In this document: positions 6,372 to 9,444 of the stretch, piece after piece
Layout of the letters: every line of letters starts with the position of its first letter
Numbering within the stretch: the stretch's first letter is position 1
NCBI GenBank assembly: GCA_025356735.1
Contig: JANXRT010000411.1
Span: 1 to 9,444 of the forward strand
Length of the DNA: 9,444 nucleotides
Direction: 5' to 3'
From: Acetobacteraceae bacterium
GTDB taxonomy: Bacteria > Pseudomonadota > Alphaproteobacteria > Acetobacterales > Acetobacteraceae
Position numbers and translations under genes: made by a program
The notes under the pieces: model-generated
Databases searched by the model: none
What the model saw: only the letters and a program-made list of their open reading frames with translations
What the model was told of the DNA's origin: nothing

Positions 6372-6776
6372 ATGACCCTTCCCGTGACACTGCCGGACTG
6401 GCTGCCCTGGTGGGTGCCGCTGCTGCTGCTGGTGCCCGCCGTGCTGTGGGGCCTGGCGTTCCTGCTGCTGCCGTTCGGCGTCATCGGCCTGAAGGGCAGG
6501 CTGGAGACCATCGAGGCGCGGCTGGATGAGATCCAGGGCGAGATACGCTCGCTGTCGCACCGCCTGCCCGAGCCGATGCGGCAATCCTCGTATGACGATG
6601 TCTATGCGCCGCCAGGCATGACTCCGACGCGACGCGAGGAGCCGCCGGACGTCTCCCGCCCGCCAATTCCGCCTGCGGCGCATGAGCTGGAGGATGATTA
6701 CCGTCCGGCACGTGCCACGCCCCGGCGCGTCGATGTGCGCGGACGGGCCGAGCCTCGGGTGGACTGGCCACGGTGA
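6372..6776 (+). CDS. Small membrane-anchored protein with coiled coil and proline-rich tail, function unknown
   Basis: I do not recognise a characterised family. The 134-residue product has a short N-terminus, one long or hairpin-like hydrophobic stretch (about 11-40: LPWWVPLLLLVPAVLWGLAF and on), a charged helical segment at 41-65 (KGRLETIEARLDEIQGEIRS) typical of a short coiled coil, and from about 78 a proline- and arginine-rich, probably disordered tail. The likely layout is an inner-membrane anchor with a cytoplasmic coiled coil that could oligomerise or bind a partner. The ATG at 6372 is chosen because AAGGA (6361-6365) stands 6 bases upstream. The stop overlaps the GTG start of the next gene by 4 bases, so it leads a probable operon. 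Confidence 0.8.
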   Translation: MTLPVTLPDWLPWWVPLLLLVPAVLWGLAFLLLPFGVIGLKGRLETIEARLDEIQGEIRSLSHRLPEPMRQSSYDDVYAPPGMTPTRREEPPDVSRPPIPPAAHELEDDYRPARATPRRVDVRGRAEPRVDWPR

Positions 6777-7171
6777 CACCCCGGGTGCGCAATCCAACCG
6801 AAGCTCGGCGCATAGCCAAGCAAGCGTATCCGTTCCAGTGTTGCGTGGTTTGCGGCCTGCAGATTTCCACTTGTTTGCAGATAGCGCATCTGGACCATGA
6901 CGCCGCCAACAACGTGCCTGACAACCTGGCTCATCTGTGCCCAACTCATCACTGGATGTATGACGCCGGCCTTTATCCGGTCGAAGCCATCAGGCTGCTG
7001 CAAGCTCACTGGCAGACGGTGCGCGGTATTCCCAACCACAAACCCCGGATGAAAGATGCCGGCGTGAAAGCAGCGCTTACCCGCAAGCGAAGCATGGCAG
7101 CTCGAAAGGCAGTAGCCACAAGGCTGGCAAATACCGCCGCCGGCATTGATGCCAGACGTACAACGCCATGA
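6773..7171 (+). CDS. Small HNH-type zinc protein, possible HNH endonuclease
   Basis: 132 residues with an HNH (beta-beta-alpha metal) core. Zinc ligands appear as C24 and C27 (CVVCG), C56 and H59. The nuclease-type residues would be D41-H42 (AHLDHD), N51 and H60 in PDNLAHLCPTHH. The core ends at WMYDAGLY (61-68) and is followed by a basic tail (RMKDAGVKA, TRKRSMAARK) that could bind nucleic acid. HNH proteins cut DNA or RNA in many settings, so substrate and role are unknown. The GTG start overlaps the stop of the previous gene (GTGA). The next gene starts 19 bases after the stop. GC over 6841-7080 is about 57% by hand count, clearly below the neighbours near 68-77%, which suggests later acquisition within an otherwise old operon. 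Confidence 0.78.
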   Translation: MTPRVRNPTEARRIAKQAYPFQCCVVCGLQISTCLQIAHLDHDAANNVPDNLAHLCPTHHWMYDAGLYPVEAIRLLQAHWQTVRGIPNHKPRMKDAGVKAALTRKRSMAARKAVATRLANTAAGIDARRTTP

Positions 7172-7190
7172 ACCAGGCTGGAGATCGAGA

Positions 7191-8039
7191 GTGCGGGTAA
7201 GCGTCATCCAGATGAACCCCGGCCACGACAAAGCGGAAAACATCGCTCAGGCGGACCGGCTGATCAGCGCCGCGATGGCGGATGGGCCGGATATCGTCAG
7301 CCTGCCGGAGGTCTGGTCGTGCCTTGGCGGCACGCGAGAGGGGAAATTCGACGCGGCCGAGGCGCTGCCGCCGGCGGGATCGAATGAGCCGGGCGGGCCC
7401 GCCTATGAGTTCCTGCGCAGCGTCGCGCGCAGCCAGCGTGTCCATGTCCATGGCGGGTCGATTCAAGAAAAAGGTGGCCAGGAAAAAGGCGGCGACCGGC
7501 TGTTCAACACCACCCTGGTGTTCGGGCCGGAGGGGCAGGAACTGGTGCGCTATCGCAAGATCCATCTGTTCGACATCACCGGCCCTGACGGCACTGGCTT
7601 TCATGAAAGCGCGACCTACGGCGCCGGCGACGAGATCGTCACCTACCAGGCCGCGGGGCTGAAGGTCGGCTGCGCCATCTGCTACGACCTGCGATTTCCG
7701 GAAATGTTCCTGGCGCTGCGCCGCGCCGGCGCGGAGCTGATTTTCCTTCCTTCGGCCTTCACCCAGCAGACGGGGCGCGACCATTGGGAGGTGCTGATCC
7801 GTGCCCGCGCCATCGAGAGCCAATGCTGGATCGCGGCGCCCGCGACCTGGGGCCGGCACCTCGACGGCGGCACCGAGCCGCGCCTGACCTATGGCCATTC
7901 GATGCTGTGCGATCCGTGGGGCCAGGTGGTCGCCACCGTATCCGACGGCATCGGCTGGGCAACCGCCAGGATAGACTCCGCGATCACCGAGAGGGTCAGG
8001 CGCGACATGCCGGTGCTTGACCATCGAAAACTCGCATGA
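7191..8039 (+). CDS. Carbon-nitrogen hydrolase, Nit1-type (deaminated glutathione amidase-like)
   Basis: Nitrilase-superfamily amidase of 282 residues. The catalytic triad is complete: E40 in SLPEVW, K123 in YRKIHLFD and C164 in [11 protein letters not shown]. Later family marks are [29 protein letters not shown] and [11 protein letters not shown]. The pattern fits the Nit1/Nit2 branch, whose members remove faulty metabolites such as deaminated glutathione or the amides of 2-oxo acids. The exact substrate is inferred. I chose the GTG at 7191 ([10 protein letters not shown], where family members start) with GGAG at 7180-7183, 7 bases upstream, over a TTG at 7146 that would lie inside the HNH gene. 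The stop overlaps the nadK ATG by 4 bases. A tandem QEKGG duplication lies at residues 92-101. Confidence 0.93.
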   Translation: MRVSVIQMNPGHDKAENIAQADRLISAAMADGPDIVSLPEVWSCLGGTREGKFDAAEALPPAGSNEPGGPAYEFLRSVARSQRVHVHGGSIQEKGGQEKGGDRLFNTTLVFGPEGQELVRYRKIHLFDITGPDGTGFHESATYGAGDEIVTYQAAGLKVGCAICYDLRFPEMFLALRRAGAELIFLPSAFTQQTGRDHWEVLIRARAIESQCWIAAPATWGRHLDGGTEPRLTYGHSMLCDPWGQVVATVSDGIGWATARIDSAITERVRRDMPVLDHRKLA

Positions 8040-8854
8040 GCGAGGCGCCGCCCGACACGCTGACGATGCGCCAGCGTCACGGCGAGGTAAGGCCGGGGCG
8101 CATTTCGTTCGTCGCGGCGCCGACCGCCGCTGCCTACGCCACCCGCTTGCGGCTCGAGGCGCGCTACGGCGCCTGCGATCCGCAGCTCGCCAGCGTTGTG
8201 GTGGCGCTGGGCGGCGACGGCTTCATGCTGGAGACGCTGCATTCGCTGCTCGGGCGTGACATCCCGGTCTATGGCATGAACTGCGGCTCGGTCGGGTTCC
8301 TGATGAACTCGGTCGGCGAGGACGAGCTGCCGGAGCGGCTGTCGCGGGCGCAGGAAGCAACGCTCCATCCGCTGCGGATGAATGTGGTGACGATGACCGG
8401 GGCGATGGAGGAGTCCCTGGCCTTGAACGAGGTGTCGTTGCTGCGCCAGCTGCGCCAGGCGGCCAAGATCCGCATCACGGTGGATGGCAGGGTGCGGCTG
8501 GAGCAGCTGATCTGCGACGGCGTGCTGATTTCGACGCCGGCCGGATCGACCGCCTACAACCTGTCGGCGCACGGCCCGATCGTGCCCTTGTCAGCCAATC
8601 TCCTGCCTTTGACGCCGATCAGCGCGTTCCGGCCGAGGCGCTGGCGCGGCGCGTTGCTGCCAAGTTCAGCCGATGTGCTGTTCGAGGTCCTGGAGGCCGA
8701 TAAGCGCCCCGTTGCCGCCGTCGCCGACTTCACCGAGGTGCGCAACGTAGCCTCTGTTGCCGTAACCGAGGACCGCACGATCAGCGTGGGCGTGCTGTTC
8801 GACCCCGACCAGGGCCTGTCGGAGCGCATAATCGCCGAGCAGTTTACTGTGTAG
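8036..8854 (+). CDS. nadK: NAD kinase
   Basis: Cytoplasmic enzyme that phosphorylates NAD to NADP, using ATP or polyphosphate. The 272 residues show the family marks: GGDG at 59-62 ([13 protein letters not shown]), [10 protein letters not shown] (80-89), NE at 131-132 (LALNEVSL), and [21 protein letters not shown] at 161-181 in two adjoining motifs. The ATG overlaps the amidase stop (ATGA, 8036-8039), so translation is probably coupled. The first 20 residues are not well conserved in the family, and the start could be the internal Met at residue 11. It is the last gene of the plus-strand run that begins at 6372. A strong palindrome follows the stop. Confidence 0.96.
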   Translation: MSEAPPDTLTMRQRHGEVRPGRISFVAAPTAAAYATRLRLEARYGACDPQLASVVVALGGDGFMLETLHSLLGRDIPVYGMNCGSVGFLMNSVGEDELPERLSRAQEATLHPLRMNVVTMTGAMEESLALNEVSLLRQLRQAAKIRITVDGRVRLEQLICDGVLISTPAGSTAYNLSAHGPIVPLSANLLPLTPISAFRPRRWRGALLPSSADVLFEVLEADKRPVAAVADFTEVRNVASVAVTEDRTISVGVLFDPDQGLSERIIAEQFTV

Positions 8855-8861
8855 ATGGGTT

Positions 8862-8903
8862 CTAAGGGTCTAGACCCTTAGCGGGGTATGGGGCAGAGCC
8901 CCG
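8862..8903 (-). repeat. Palindromic repeat element, copy 2 (also likely terminator of nadK)
   Basis: Begins 8 bases after the nadK stop. CTAAGGGTCT (8862-8871) and AGACCCTTAG (8872-8881) form a perfect 20-base palindrome. Then come GCGGGG and GGGGC AGA GCCCC (8890-8902). Read on the minus strand, the order is GGGGCTCTGCCCC, CCCGCT spacer, hairpin, the same as copy 1 after ppa, with 13 identical core bases. The hairpin arms themselves differ in sequence, which indicates compensated divergence of a structured repeat. As RNA it would end or protect the nadK transcript. Confidence 0.6.
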
Positions 8904-8914
8904 TTCTGGCTCCT

Positions 8915-8943
8915 CTTGCCCTTTTTGTAGGCAAGCGCCATTT
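8915..8943 (+). promoter_or_regulatory. Candidate heat-shock type promoter of hslV
   Basis: CTTGCC (8915-8920) and CCATTT (8938-8943) are separated by 17 bases, similar to the alphaproteobacterial sigma-32 pattern (CTTG and a C-rich, AT-containing -10). It would start transcription close to the hslV ATG at 8951, leaving almost no leader, which agrees with the absence of a clear ribosome binding site there. CTTGCC also forms an inverted repeat with GGCAAG (8930-8935). Motif match is loose, so this is a suggestion only. Confidence 0.3.
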
Positions 8944-8950
8944 CGTATCC

Positions 8951-9444
8951 ATGCAAAACATGACCTCGCCCAACGACCCTGTCGGCTGGCACGGCACCAC
9001 GATCCTGTGCGTTCGGCGCGACGGGCACGTGACCATGGCCGGCGATGGCCAGGTCAGTCTCGGCAACACGGTGGTGAAGGGCAACGCCCGCAAGGTCCGG
9101 CGCATCGGCAACGGCGGCCTGGTCATCGCGGGCTTCGCCGGCGCCACGGCTGATGCCTTCACCCTGCTGGAGCGGCTGGAGGCCAAGCTCGAGCGGTTTC
9201 CCAACCAGCTGGAGCGCGCCTGCGTCGAACTGGCGAAGGACTGGCGCACCGATCGCTATCTGCGCCGGCTGGAGGCGATGATGGCGGTGGCCGACCGCGA
9301 CCGCAGCTTCACCCTGACCGGCAACGGCGACGTGCTGGAGCCGGAGGACGGCGTCATCGCGATCGGCTCGGGCGGCAATTTCGCCCTCGCCGCGGCGCGC
9401 GCGCTGATGACGGTGGAGGGCTTAGGGGCCGAGGAGATCGCGCG
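8951..9444 (+). CDS. hslV: ATP-dependent protease HslV peptidase subunit, partial (C-terminus outside window)
   Basis: Proteasome-like threonine peptidase that forms the double-hexamer core of HslUV, working with the ATPase HslU to degrade damaged proteins after heat stress. The window holds about 164 residues of the usual 175-185. After a short propeptide, T16 in [12 protein letters not shown] is the expected catalytic Thr1 of the mature enzyme. Further marks are [49 protein letters not shown] and [17 protein letters not shown]. Starts at 8951 and 8960 are both possible; neither has a good ribosome binding site. hslU normally follows and would lie beyond the window. It lies about 96 bases after nadK and is separated from it by the palindromic repeat, so it probably has its own promoter. 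Confidence 0.97.
   Translation, partial: MQNMTSPNDPVGWHGTTILCVRRDGHVTMAGDGQVSLGNTVVKGNARKVRRIGNGGLVIAGFAGATADAFTLLERLEAKLERFPNQLERACVELAKDWRTDRYLRRLEAMMAVADRDRSFTLTGNGDVLEPEDGVIAIGSGGNFALAAARALMTVEGLGAEEIA

Noticed and set aside
7077..8024. Long minus-strand frame opposite the Nit amidase
   Set aside because: The plus strand encodes a complete amidase with its catalytic triad; the opposite reading has no family features.
1..9444. CRISPR array, rRNA, transposase, toxin-antitoxin pair or phage genes
   Set aside because: No regularly spaced repeats, no rRNA-like stretches and no matching protein motifs were seen.

Overview
The window is high-GC proteobacterial DNA with tightly packed genes, start/stop overlaps of the GTGA and ATGA type, and alphaproteobacterial versions of several housekeeping genes. 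I infer an alphaproteobacterium, most likely in the Rhodospirillales/Acetobacteraceae area. The clues are the combination of ppa, fhs, nadK and hslV variants and a GC-rich palindromic repeat of a style I associate with that group. The sequence alone does not prove the family.

Left part (1-2672): an accessory light-use cassette. A partial LysR-type regulator that looks OxyR-like (1-479, minus) diverges from a 40-residue ORF that resembles the start of a manganese catalase. That ORF is followed at 12 bases by a xanthorhodopsin/proteorhodopsin-type proton pump (726-1514). After two strong hairpins comes a Brp/Blh-family beta-carotene dioxygenase (1659-2639), which would make the retinal for the rhodopsin. 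No carotenoid-synthesis gene is present here, so beta-carotene must be made from elsewhere. The blh reading frame runs through the 3' half of an oppositely oriented tRNA gene with a CAU anticodon (2599-2672). The cassette therefore lies against the 3' end of a tRNA, a usual insertion place for islands.

Middle part (2797-6240): core metabolism. Family I inorganic pyrophosphatase (ppa) converges on formate-tetrahydrofolate ligase (fhs). The gap between them holds a multi-hairpin palindromic repeat. fhs overlaps by 4 bases the gene upstream of it, a PhnW-like PLP aminotransferase, so the two form a minus-strand operon.

Right part (6372-9444): a plus-strand run of a small membrane/coiled-coil protein, an HNH-type zinc protein of lower GC, a Nit-family amidase and NAD kinase, with overlaps of 4 bases at two of the junctions. 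A second, inverted copy of the palindromic repeat core follows nadK. Then comes hslV, the peptidase subunit of the HslUV protease, cut by the window end.

The most interesting parts are the retinal phototrophy cassette fused into a tRNA edge, the Trp that replaces the carotenoid-antenna Gly in the rhodopsin, and the possible catalase remnant under an OxyR-like regulator. I found no CRISPR array, rRNA, transposase or complete mobile element.
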